Of a DNA stretch of 64,000 nucleotides, positions 14,303-22,678 are shown in pieces. The position numbers and the translations under genes are program-made. The notes below the pieces were generated by a model. That model saw only the letters and a program-made list of their open reading frames with translations. It was not told the origin of the DNA and searched no databases. The first letter of the stretch is position 1; each line of letters opens with the position of its first letter. The DNA comes from Actomonas aquatica (lineage in GTDB: Bacteria; Verrucomicrobiota; Verrucomicrobiia; Opitutales; Opitutaceae), in NCBI RefSeq assembly GCF_019679435.2, contig NZ_CP139781.1:3815753-3879752 (forward strand), read 5' to 3'.

Positions 14303-15484
14303 TCAGGCGTTGGCGCCTTGGGCGAAGGCGGGGAGGTCGCGGATGAGGCCGGCTTGCCAGGGGAGGAGAAGCTCATCGAGTTGCTCGGGGCTGCGCGCGA
14401 TTTGGGCGAGTTGGGAGCGGTTGGCGATGAGGGTGGGCTCGAGGTTGAGCTTGGTGGCGATCTGGTCGCGGCCGGCTTTGAGACGATCTTGGAAGGCGAG
14501 TTCGTTGGGGGTGAGCGGGCGGTGGTCGCGGTTGCGTTGGCGGCGCGGCAGGCTGGCGGGGTCGGTTTCCAGACCCTGGTGCACGGCGGCGGTGAGCGAC
14601 TTGATGAGGCGGCTGTGGCGGCGGCCGAGGTTGATGGAGGCGAGGATGGTGGCCTCGCTGTCACCGTTTTCGGCGTGCTGGGCCATGGTGAGCAGCAGCT
14701 TGTTGTTGCAGACCTTGAAGGGGGGCGTGTCGAGGCGTTCGGCGGTGGCTTCGCGCCAGTGCCAGACGGAGTGGAGGACCCCGAGGCCACGGCCGCGGAG
14801 TTTCTCGGATTTGCCGATGCGCCAGGCGTTTTCGTCGCCGGAGGGGAAGCCGGTCTGGGCGGCTTCGATCTGGCGGCGGCATTGTTGCTCGAGCCAGTCG
14901 ACGCGATCGAGTTTGCGCAGCTCCTTGGTGAGGAGGTTGCGGAGCTCCGGGAGGTGCCAGACGTCGAGGGAGGCGTAGTCGAGGAGCTTTTGGGTGAGCG
15001 GGCGTTTGGACCAGTTGGCCTTCTGGGACTCCTTGGACATGATGAGGCCGAAGTAGTCTTCCATGAGGGCGGCGAGGCCGACGCGCTGGCGGTTGAGGAG
15101 CTGGGCGGCGAGCATGGTGTCGAACATGCTCTTGCACTCGAAGCGGTTGAGGTCGTGCAGCAGGCGCAGGTCGTAGTCGCTGCCGTGCATGATGAGATGC
15201 TTGGTAGCGAGCTTCTCGTAAAGGGGGGCGAAGTTGAGCGGCGCAAGGGCGTCGACGAGGTAGACCTTGCCGTCGACCAGGAACTGCAGGAGGCAGATCT
15301 TGGTGCGGTAGCAGTTCATGTTGTCGGCCTCGGTATCGAGGGCGACTTCGTCCACGCGATCGATGGCGTCGAGCAGGGGGGCGAGTTGACCGGGTTGGTC
15401 GAGGAGTTGGTAGGCCGGTGCCGTGGGCTTCATTTTAACGCCGAAAAATTGGCGGGCGGGTCGTGGGAGGAAACGTTTGATCAT
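14303..15484 (-). CDS. rnd: Ribonuclease D
   Basis: DEDDy 3'-5' exonuclease acting on tRNA precursors and other small RNAs. Exo I is seen in VALDTEADN, exo II in IMHGSDYDLRLLHDLN and exo III in LLDYASLDVWHLPEL (Tyr and Asp of DEDDy). An HRDC-type domain follows in the C-terminal half (TPPFKVCNNKLLLTMAQHAE and later). At 393 residues the length is normal. The ATG at 15484 shares an ATGA overlap with the stop of the upstream HDAC-like gene and has AGGA 9 nt before it. An internal ATG at 15433 (MKPTAPAYQLL) is the alternative. The two genes are likely translationally coupled. Confidence 0.92.
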   Translation of the reverse strand: MIKRFLPRPARQFFGVKMKPTAPAYQLLDQPGQLAPLLDAIDRVDEVALDTEADNMNCYRTKICLLQFLVDGKVYLVDALAPLNFAPLYEKLATKHLIMHGSDYDLRLLHDLNRFECKSMFDTMLAAQLLNRQRVGLAALMEDYFGLIMSKESQKANWSKRPLTQKLLDYASLDVWHLPELRNLLTKELRKLDRVDWLEQQCRRQIEAAQTGFPSGDENAWRIGKSEKLRGRGLGVLHSVWHWREATAERLDTPPFKVCNNKLLLTMAQHAENGDSEATILASINLGRRHSRLIKSLTAAVHQGLETDPASLPRRQRNRDHRPLTPNELAFQDRLKAGRDQIATKLNLEPTLIANRSQLAQIARSPEQLDELLLPWQAGLIRDLPAFAQGANA

Positions 15485-16356
15485 GCGCGGACGTCCTCGC
15501 CGGCCCAAGCGGAGAGGAAGGCGTCGACGAGTTGGGGCAGGTCGGCGCTGTAGCCGCCCTCAAGCACGGCGGCGGCGGGAAGTCCGCTGGTGCGCAGCCA
15601 GGAGCCGAGGGTGGCGAAATCTGTGGTTTGCAAAGTCATGTTGGTGATCGGGTCGCCCTGATAGGCGTCGAAGCCGGCAGAGACGAGCACAAGGTCCGGG
15701 TCGAAGGCAATCACGGCGTCAAGAGAGTGGCGCAAGGCGTCGAGGTGGGCGGCCCGGGGCGCCAAAGGAGGTATCGGCCAATTGTGGCAGTTGCTGAAGC
15801 TGGTGAGGCCGGTTCCCGGATAGCAGGGGGATTGGTGGACGGAGGTGAAGAGGAAGCCGGGTTGGTCGGCGAGCAGGGCTTCGGTGCCGTTGCCGTGGTG
15901 GGCGTCGAAGTCCCAGACGGCGACGCGGGTGGCGCCGAGGTGGAGCTGGGCGTGGCGGGCAGCGATGGCGATCTGGTTGAGGTAGCAGAACCCCATGGGT
16001 TGGTCGGCGGTGGCGTGGTGACCGGGCGGGCGATTGAGGGCGATGACGGGTCCGCGGCCGGCGAGCGCGGCTTCGGCGGCGGCGATGGCGGCCCCGGTGG
16101 CGCGGTAGGCGTGGGTGGCGATGTCGGGGAAAAATGGGGTGTCGGCGTCGAAGTCCTCTGGGACGAGCAGGCGTTCGAGGTGGGCCGGGGTATGGCAGAG
16201 GGCGGCGTCGGTCGCGGTGGCGAGGGGCGGCTCCTGCCAGATCCAGTCGGGGTGGGCGGCGCGCAGGTGGGGCACGGTGCGGGCGAGGCGGGCGGGTTGC
16301 TCGGGGCGCGAAGCGTTGCCGTAGGCGGTGCAGTGCGGGGTATGGAGGAGGAGCAT
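15481..16356 (-). CDS. Histone-deacetylase-family (acetylpolyamine-type) zinc amidohydrolase
   Basis: The 291-residue protein has the family core: ALNRPPGHHA with the twin active-site histidines near residue 113, VAVWDFDAHHGNGTEA with zinc ligands Asp and His, LVSAGFDAYQGDP with the third zinc ligand, and VLEGGY before the C-terminus. Bacterial members deacetylate acetylpolyamines, acetoin-related or other small acetyl-amides. The real substrate is unknown. It overlaps rnd by 4 nt and is the first gene of that pair. Confidence 0.9.
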   Translation of the reverse strand: MLLLHTPHCTAYGNASRPEQPARLARTVPHLRAAHPDWIWQEPPLATATDAALCHTPAHLERLLVPEDFDADTPFFPDIATHAYRATGAAIAAAEAALAGRGPVIALNRPPGHHATADQPMGFCYLNQIAIAARHAQLHLGATRVAVWDFDAHHGNGTEALLADQPGFLFTSVHQSPCYPGTGLTSFSNCHNWPIPPLAPRAAHLDALRHSLDAVIAFDPDLVLVSAGFDAYQGDPITNMTLQTTDFATLGSWLRTSGLPAAAVLEGGYSADLPQLVDAFLSAWAGEDVRA

Positions 16357-16378
16357 GGGGGGAGCGGCGGCCGTGGGG

Positions 16379-16413
16379 AGAAAGATAAAGAGAAAGAAGA
16401 AAGAGAAAGATTG
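16379..16413. repeat. Purine-only block of AAAGA/GAAAG words
   Basis: AGAAAGATAAAGAGAAAGAA followed by GAAAGAGAAAGATTGGG is a 35-nt purine-rich stretch of 6-7 nt words between the divergent HDAC-like and queC genes. It is in the same style as the other short tandem repeat blocks. It lies in the leader region of queC and could influence its expression. Confidence 0.55.
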
Positions 16414-16447
16414 GGCAATGCGGGGGCGGACGGCTTTTTTGGGTGGG

Positions 16448-17104
16448 ATGAAGGTTGTGGTGTTATGTTCCGGCGGAATGGATTCGGTGGCGGCGCTGTA
16501 TTGGGCACGGGAGCAGCATGAAGTGGTGGCAGTGCTGAGTTTTGACTACGGGGCGAAGCACAATGCCCGGGAGATCCCGTTCGCGGCGGGGCATGCGGCG
16601 GCGTTGGGTGTGCGGCATGAGGTGGTGGAGTTGCCGTTTGTGGACCGGTTGTTTGATTCGGCGTTGCTGAAGTCGGGCGGGGAAATCCCGGACGGCCATT
16701 ACGAAGACGCCAACATGAAGCAGACGGTGGTGCCGTTTCGGAATGCGATCATGTTGAGCATTGCAGCCGGGGTGGCGGAGAGTGCCGGGGCGACCGGCGT
16801 GGTGATCGCGGCGCATGGTGGTGATCACGCGATTTATCCGGATTGCCGGGAGCCGTTTATGCAGGCGATGGGGGACGCCATGCGGCTGGGGACCTATGTA
16901 GAAGTAGCGCTTTTGCGGCCGTTCATCGCGATGGACAAGGGCCGGATCGCGGCGGAGGGCGCGCGGCTGGGGGTGGACTTCGGGCGGACCTGGTCGTGCT
17001 ACAAAGGAGGGGCGCAACACTGCGGAACCTGTGGCACTTGCGTGGAACGGCGCGAAGCGTTTGCAGTAGCGGGGCTAATCGATCCGACCGCTTATAAGGC
17101 CTAG
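16448..17104 (+). CDS. queC: 7-cyano-7-deazaguanine synthase
   Basis: ATP-dependent enzyme turning 7-carboxy-7-deazaguanine into preQ0 in queuosine biosynthesis. The 218-residue protein begins with the PP-loop VVVLCSGGMDSVAAL and has FDYGAKHNAREI, VVPFRNAIMLSIAAG and GGDHAIYPDCR. Near the C-terminus are the four zinc-binding cysteines, SCYKGGAQHCGTCGTCVER. The ATG at 16448 follows a GGTGGG ribosome-binding site. An upstream in-frame start would translate the purine repeat. No other que gene is nearby. Confidence 0.96.
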   Translation: MKVVVLCSGGMDSVAALYWAREQHEVVAVLSFDYGAKHNAREIPFAAGHAAALGVRHEVVELPFVDRLFDSALLKSGGEIPDGHYEDANMKQTVVPFRNAIMLSIAAGVAESAGATGVVIAAHGGDHAIYPDCREPFMQAMGDAMRLGTYVEVALLRPFIAMDKGRIAAEGARLGVDFGRTWSCYKGGAQHCGTCGTCVERREAFAVAGLIDPTAYKA

Positions 17105-17161
17105 TAGACCCATCGGTGAGTCATCTCTTTTTGAAAGCATGGGTTGGACGGGAGGCGTGCA

Positions 17162-20100
17162 ATGTCTCTAGCGTCCTCGGCAAGCATGACATCGACCAAA
17201 CGTCCGCCATCGCCTGAGGAACTACGTCAAGCTATCGCCCTGCGACTGGGGCTACTGGGTTGCCCGACGGGCCCCAGTGGTGGGTCGCAGGCGTTGACTG
17301 AGCTTGCTGACCCCATTTTCTCCCGCCACCGGGAGATGACGCGCCAGATGGTGGAGCGTTATGCGCCGGTGGATGGACGCATCCAGCACTTCATCAACCA
17401 GTATCTGGCGGAGCTAGGCGATCCCCCTTCCCTGCCCCTGCGCACGCTGGTCCTCGACCAGCCGGGCCTGGCGCGCGAGCTGTCGCTGCCGGATCGCGGT
17501 GACGCGACGGAGTCGCCGTTGCTCTCGAGCTTCCGTCTGCGCAACGGCGTGTTGCACAACCCGGCCAGCGATCGACGCACAACCAAGGGTGTGTTTCACA
17601 TCGCCGAGGGCGGACTGCCGGTGCCGGAAGACAAGAAGGCGACGCCGAAGCAGGCTTTTGCCAAACTGCTCGAGATGGCTTTCAAGGCCCCCGCCGATAT
17701 TATGCGGGTGCCCTACTCGGCCGATTGGGAGACGCCGGCCTCGGCCTGGGTGTCGCTCATGCTGCGCCCGCTGGTGGTGCCGGAGGTGAAGGGCTTCACC
17801 CGCGCCAAGCGCATGGAGACGCGTTTCTTCGTGCCGGGTTCGTTGGTGGCCAATCTGGACTTTGTGGAGTCGATCTTCGGCAACGGTGGCGACCCCTACC
17901 TGCCGGAGAACGATGCCGCGCTCGATATCGACGGTTGGACCGGCCACACCGGCTGCGTGATCCTCGCTCCGCATCTCGTGAGCGTGCCGAAGATCCTGCT
18001 CGGTCTCCCCCACTACGACCTCGCCACCCCGCGCCAACGCCGCGACGGCATGTGCTGGAAGGACGAGAGCGAACTCTACAACGACGGCTCGGCCTTCAAG
18101 CTGTGCGCCCGCGACGCCCGCGGTGTGGTGGTGACGCTCATCGCCGACAACTACTTCGGCTACTGCAAGAAGGAGGTGAAGACCCAGATCGGTTACGCCG
18201 CCAATCTCTACGGTGTCGCCGAAGAGGAGCACGCCGGTGGTGCGTTGGTTTACCCGTCCTACGACCTGGGTGAGGAATTCGCCGGCAGCGTGCACGTGAA
18301 GTCGCGCGGTCACTCCTTTGCCGAGGTGGTCGAGAAATACAGCGACCTCATCGACGTGAAGCCCGAGGGCTACGCGGTCGATAAGGAGTATCCGTCAATC
18401 TACTACGTGCCGGAAGACGTGCGTTTCGACCTGCCCACCCAGACGGTGGTGTGGACGGGCGATGACGGCGAGACCCGCACTCTGCCCCTGCGCGCCGGCA
18501 TCACTTACGTGCGTCCGTCGGGCTACAAGGTGGAGCTGGAGCAGCCCCCGGGTCAGACGACCTGGAACCTCGTCGGCACGGTCGCCGAGGGCACGCTGTG
18601 CCACAAGCCCTGCACGGTTTCGGGCGGCGGCAAATCGGAAATCTCCAAGGCGATCTCCGACGCCATTCTGCCCGGCACGGTGTTTGTCGCCGACTTCGAG
18701 CGCGACATGAAGCGCGTGCAGGAGCTGCTCGATCATCCGTATCACGAGCGCTTCGCCGATCCCGCCCGCCGCGGCAAGGATCACCGCCCGATCCTGAGCC
18801 CCGAGCGTTCGCTCGGCTCGGTGATCAAACTGCTCACCCCGTCGAACGACTTCTCCGAAGAGTTCAACGACTGGCTGAAGGTCATCCCGCAATACCTGAA
18901 GGAAATCGTCTTCGTGGTGAAGCGCTACTACCAGGCCGACTGGGGCGATGACTGGCGCAGCCACTTCTCGGTGGACATCATCAATGGCACGCCGGGCAAC
19001 GAGCTGAAGTGCGACAACCGCAAGCTGAGCGCGAGCTACCTGCGCGTCGGTTTCCGCGACGACGGTTCGTGGCGTGTCTTCGGTCTGCGCGAGGACTTCC
19101 ATCCCGCCGCCAAGGTGCAGATGGAAGACGACATCACGGCCTCCGTGGTGGTGCCGGCCGATCAGTTGCCGGACCGCGCCGCCGGCAGCACCCGTCTCTC
19201 GGAAAAGTTTGTCGAGAACTGCGAGACCCGTCTCTTCCAGCGCCCCGACGACGCGATCCATCGCGGTTACGACAAGCAGGCCGAGCGCGACCTCGCCGGC
19301 CCGGGCAACTTCATCTCCAACTTCGAACCGCTGACGCGCGAAGACGCCAAGGAGCTGGTGGCCGATGCCGTCAACTTCGACAAGTGGACCGCTCCGGTGA
19401 AGAAGTTGATCAAGGAAGCCGCCACGGCTCCCGACGGTGCCTCCTACTTCGTTTCGCCGGCGCATCCGCGCATCGTGGACGGCAAGCCGACCAAGAACCC
19501 GCGCTACCTGCAGATGCGCCCCGACCTCGTCGATCCGAAGTCGGCGCACCTGGCGAAGATGGCCACGCGCCTGCATCGCCGCGTCGCCGCCGACGCCGCG
19601 GTTTACACGCCGGTCGATGCGGTGGTCCCGGGCCGTCGCAACAACCCGCCGGATGTGAAGGCGGGCATTCGCGCGCTGGCGGTGTTTAACCCGATTCACT
19701 ACTTCGAACTGCCGGAGCTGTTCCTCGAGTTCATCAGCTCGATGACCGGCAAGTCCCCGTCGACCACCGGTGCCGGTTCGGAAGGCGCGCTGACGAAGGG
19801 TCCGTTCAACTGCCTGCCGGCGATCTACGATCTCAATGCCGCGCTGGTTTCGCTGCTGCTCACCGGTCACCCGGTGTTTGTGTCGGCGGCCGGTTACGTG
19901 GGTCCGAAGATGCGCGTCGATCACGACGTGAGTCTGCTCATCCCGGAAGTGTGGTGCCGCATGACGCCCGAGGAGCGCGATCCGCAGTTCCTCATCGATC
20001 ACCTCTACCTCGAGAAGTGCGAAGACATGGAGCACAACGGCGAGAAGGTGCTCTCGAGCCGCCTCGGCTACCGCATCACGGCGAAGTTTGCCCGCACCTT

Positions 20101-20605
20101 CTTCGGTCGCGTGTTCAACCATCCGCACGTGGTCTTCACCGACGACATGCTGAGGCCCGAGCTGCAGGACATGGATCTCTTTGCCGACGGCATGGAGAAC
20201 ATCTGCGTGACCCACGAGCGCGTGGCCCAGGCCTACTTCGACGACGGCACGATCGCCGATGCCTGCCCGCCGCTGGAAGCGCTGTTGCACATCATGGCCA
20301 AGGGCAACTGGAACGGCCATGGACTCGACGCGCCGGAAGTGCGTTCGATGTTCAGCCGCGAAGCGCTGGTGGAGACCGACTGGTATAAGGCCCGTCTCGC
20401 GTCCAAGCAGAAGTGGGATGTCGGTCTCTGGGAGCGTCACATCGAGTCGCTCCGACTGGTGATCGACAATCCGCGCAGCGAAGACGTGGCGGAGCGCATG
20501 GGCCTCACCGCCAAGTTGTGCGAAGCCGAGGCCGAGTTGGCCCGCGTGAGCAGCGACGATTACCTCGCCTCGCTGGTCGGCACGCTGGGTCGCCAGCCGG
20601 TCTGA
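17162..20605 (+). CDS. Probable PPi-dependent phosphoenolpyruvate carboxykinase (1147 aa)
   Basis: Very large single-domain-like protein without signal peptide or membrane segments. Stretches such as VVTLIADNYFGYCKKEVKTQ, YAANLYGVAEEEHAGGALVYP, CTVSGGGKSEISKAISDAIL (a phosphate-loop-like SGGGKSE), and SSMTGKSPSTTGAGSEGALT match, as far as I remember, the PPi-type PEP carboxykinase of Propionibacterium and Entamoeba (about 1130-1150 aa). That enzyme interconverts oxaloacetate and PEP using pyrophosphate. Database annotation is often just hypothetical protein. The start ATG at 17162 has a strong GGGAGG site 6 nt upstream; an earlier TTG does not. Codon use suggests high expression. A strong terminator follows. 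Confidence 0.65.
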   Translation: MSLASSASMTSTKRPPSPEELRQAIALRLGLLGCPTGPSGGSQALTELADPIFSRHREMTRQMVERYAPVDGRIQHFINQYLAELGDPPSLPLRTLVLDQPGLARELSLPDRGDATESPLLSSFRLRNGVLHNPASDRRTTKGVFHIAEGGLPVPEDKKATPKQAFAKLLEMAFKAPADIMRVPYSADWETPASAWVSLMLRPLVVPEVKGFTRAKRMETRFFVPGSLVANLDFVESIFGNGGDPYLPENDAALDIDGWTGHTGCVILAPHLVSVPKILLGLPHYDLATPRQRRDGMCWKDESELYNDGSAFKLCARDARGVVVTLIADNYFGYCKKEVKTQIGYAANLYGVAEEEHAGGALVYPSYDLGEEFAGSVHVKSRGHSFAEVVEKYSDLIDVKPEGYAVDKEYPSIYYVPEDVRFDLPTQTVVWTGDDGETRTLPLRAGITYVRPSGYKVELEQPPGQTTWNLVGTVAEGTLCHKPCTVSGGGKSEISKAISDAILPGTVFVADFERDMKRVQELLDHPYHERFADPARRGKDHRPILSPERSLGSVIKLLTPSNDFSEEFNDWLKVIPQYLKEIVFVVKRYYQADWGDDWRSHFSVDIINGTPGNELKCDNRKLSASYLRVGFRDDGSWRVFGLREDFHPAAKVQMEDDITASVVVPADQLPDRAAGSTRLSEKFVENCETRLFQRPDDAIHRGYDKQAERDLAGPGNFISNFEPLTREDAKELVADAVNFDKWTAPVKKLIKEAATAPDGASYFVSPAHPRIVDGKPTKNPRYLQMRPDLVDPKSAHLAKMATRLHRRVAADAAVYTPVDAVVPGRRNNPPDVKAGIRALAVFNPIHYFELPELFLEFISSMTGKSPSTTGAGSEGALTKGPFNCLPAIYDLNAALVSLLLTGHPVFVSAAGYVGPKMRVDHDVSLLIPEVWCRMTPEERDPQFLIDHLYLEKCEDMEHNGEKVLSSRLGYRITAKFARTFFGRVFNHPHVVFTDDMLRPELQDMDLFADGMENICVTHERVAQAYFDDGTIADACPPLEALLHIMAKGNWNGHGLDAPEVRSMFSREALVETDWYKARLASKQKWDVGLWERHIESLRLVIDNPRSEDVAERMGLTAKLCEAEAELARVSSDDYLASLVGTLGRQPV

Positions 20606-20650
20606 GCCGCAGCGCGGTCAGCGCGCGCGTAGTTTTGGTTCTGATACAGG

Positions 20651-20686
20651 GTCCGACGACGTTCAGTCGTCGGACTCTTTCTTTTT
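20651..20686 (+). terminator. Strong Rho-independent terminator overlapping the sulP 3' end
   Basis: A perfect 10-bp stem GTCCGACGAC / GTCGTCGGAC with GTTCA loop is followed by TCTTTCTTTTT. It ends the plus-strand PEPCK-like gene. The opposite strand of the T-tract and right arm encodes the last residues (RKKKESDD) and the stop of the convergent SulP gene. Confidence 0.88.
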
Positions 20687-22570
20687 GCGGGACTGGTCGA
20701 CGAAGATGCGGATCTCGGCGTCGCGGCGGCCGAGCACCTCGGTGGCGCGCTTGAGGGCGTCGCGGGTGGAGAGGGTCGGGTTGGTGGGCACCTCGCGGAA
20801 GAAGTTCTCCTCGCCGAGGCGCGCGATGAAACCGGAGTTGCGCAGCACGCGGGTGACCTCGCGGCCAGCACCGGAGACGATGAGCTGGCGTTTGGATTTT
20901 TTGAGGAAGTCGTGCAGTTCCTCGATGGCGATGGCGGCGGAGGCGTCGAGGTTGCGGGCGTTTTTGAGGCGCAGGATGATGACCTTGAGGGACGGGTCGC
21001 GGATGACTTCGCGGATCTGTTGGGAGAAGATCTCGGTGGAACCAAAGAAGAGGTCGCCCTCGGCGTGCAGGATGGAGATGCCGGGCACGTTGCGGCGATC
21101 GGGCGTGGGCAGCTCGGCGAGTTGGCCGTCCTGGTTGAAGTTGTATTCGGAGAGCTCGGGTTGGCCGGCCTTTTTGAGGAAGAGCATGATCGACGTGAAG
21201 GCGCCGAGGTAGATGGCGGCGTCGATGGTGAGCAGCAGGGCCGAGCTGAAGGTGACGATGAAGACGACGGTGTCGGAGTGGGTGGTGCGCAGCGCCAGCA
21301 GGAGGTTGCGGCGGTTGATGAGCGAGCAGGCGATGCCCATGACGAGCACGGCGAGGGCGGCCTTGGGGATGAAGTGAATGAGCGGCCCGATGCTGAAGAG
21401 CATCACGGCCACGATGATGCCGCCGTAGACATTGGCCAAGGGGGAGCGGGCGCCGGAGGTGTCGGAGAGCACGGAGCGCGTGAGTGAGCCGGAGGCGTTC
21501 ATGCCGCCGCAGAGGCCGCTGGTGATGTTGGCCATGCCCATGGCATACATCTCCTGGTTGACGACGAAGCGATGGCCGGCGCGGGAGGCGAGGGTCTTGC
21601 CGATGGAGGAGCCCTCGAGGATGGAGACAAAGGCGAGCGCGAGCGCGGGGGCGGCGAGGTCACCGATGAGCTGGTAGTCGAAGGTGCCGGGGAAAAAGCG
21701 CAGGTTGCCGAGGTCGAAGGTCTGCAGGTAGGCGATGTCCCAACCGACATAGCGGAACCCGATGCCCATCACGGCGGTGAGCAGGAGGGTGCCGGCGATG
21801 TTGGGCAGGAAGCGCACCCAGCGCATGAGGCCGAGGTTGATGGCGAGGGTGCCGGCGGCCATGGCGAGCTCGGGCCAGTGGGTCTGCGGGAGCTGGCGCA
21901 CGGTGGCGGCGATGATGCCGACAAAGGTCGAGGCGCCGGCGGTGCGCACGCCGAGGATGTTTTGGATCTGGTTGACGAAAATGAGCGCGGCGGCGGCGGT
22001 GATGTAACCGGTGATGACCGAGCGCGAGATGTAGTTGATCAGCAATGACGCGCGGGCGATCGCGCCGAGCACGAGGAAGACGCCCACCAGCACGACGAAG
22101 AGCGGCACGGCGAGGGCGCGGGTTTCTTCGGGCAGGCCGGTGGAGGCGACGCCGGTGAGCAGCAGGATGGCGGTGGCGTTGGTGGGCCCGAGGCAGATGA
22201 AGCGGGTGCCGCTGAAGAAGGGGCCGACGATGGCGGCGACGGCGCAGCTCACCAGACCCATGAGGGCGGGCACGCCGGCGATGAGCGAGAAGGCGATGCT
22301 CTGGGGGAAGCCGAGGATGGCGACGTTGAAGCCGGCCTTGGCGTCGGCGATGAGGGTCGAACGTTGCGGGCGGCGGAAGAGGCGGCGGCCGGGGAACCAA
22401 TCGATCTGCACGGCGCGCACGGTGGAGCGACCCCAGTAGCGCAGGATGCGACCCCAGTGGCGGCGATGGGGGCGGATCGGATCGGGAGAGGGTGCGATGT
22501 CAGCGGTTGGTTTCGCCTGCGGGGATGCGGCGGCGTCGCTGGAATCCGGACTGGGTGTCGGGTCGCTCAC
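20663..22570 (-). CDS. SulP-family anion transporter with STAS domain
   Basis: The 635-residue inner-membrane protein has a proline-rich cytosolic N-terminus of about 60 residues. The SulP membrane domain follows (AGFNVAILGFPQSIAFSLIAGVPALMGL, then FICLGPTNATAILLL), with about 10-12 hydrophobic segments to residue 470. A C-terminal STAS domain begins near VPGISILHAEGDLFFGSTE and contains NLDASAAIAIEELHDF at the usual DSSG-like site. Family members carry sulfate, bicarbonate or dicarboxylates; substrate unknown. Its last codons are made from the terminator of the convergent gene. Confidence 0.9.
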   Translation of the reverse strand: MSDPTPSPDSSDAAASPQAKPTADIAPSPDPIRPHRRHWGRILRYWGRSTVRAVQIDWFPGRRLFRRPQRSTLIADAKAGFNVAILGFPQSIAFSLIAGVPALMGLVSCAVAAIVGPFFSGTRFICLGPTNATAILLLTGVASTGLPEETRALAVPLFVVLVGVFLVLGAIARASLLINYISRSVITGYITAAAALIFVNQIQNILGVRTAGASTFVGIIAATVRQLPQTHWPELAMAAGTLAINLGLMRWVRFLPNIAGTLLLTAVMGIGFRYVGWDIAYLQTFDLGNLRFFPGTFDYQLIGDLAAPALALAFVSILEGSSIGKTLASRAGHRFVVNQEMYAMGMANITSGLCGGMNASGSLTRSVLSDTSGARSPLANVYGGIIVAVMLFSIGPLIHFIPKAALAVLVMGIACSLINRRNLLLALRTTHSDTVVFIVTFSSALLLTIDAAIYLGAFTSIMLFLKKAGQPELSEYNFNQDGQLAELPTPDRRNVPGISILHAEGDLFFGSTEIFSQQIREVIRDPSLKVIILRLKNARNLDASAAIAIEELHDFLKKSKRQLIVSGAGREVTRVLRNSGFIARLGEENFFREVPTNPTLSTRDALKRATEVLGRRDAEIRIFVDQSRKKKESDD

Positions 22571-22678
22571 GGGAATGCGGGAGACGCTGAGGTCAAAGGG
22601 GGCGATGCGTCAACCGGCAGGCGCGGGCGGAGCGGTTCGGAATTGTGGCAACCCGTTGAGTTCCGTTGGCTGCTGAAT

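Noticed and set aside
16379-16447. preQ1 riboswitch before queC
   Set aside because: The leader is a purine word-repeat followed by GC-rich sequence; no preQ1 aptamer hairpin with A-rich tail and ribosome-binding-site pairing could be drawn.
18395-20440. 681-codon minus-strand frame within the PEPCK-like gene
   Set aside because: Arg/His/Glu-rich shadow without signal, fold pattern or ribosome-binding site; the plus-strand gene has a strong GGGAGG site and conserved blocks.
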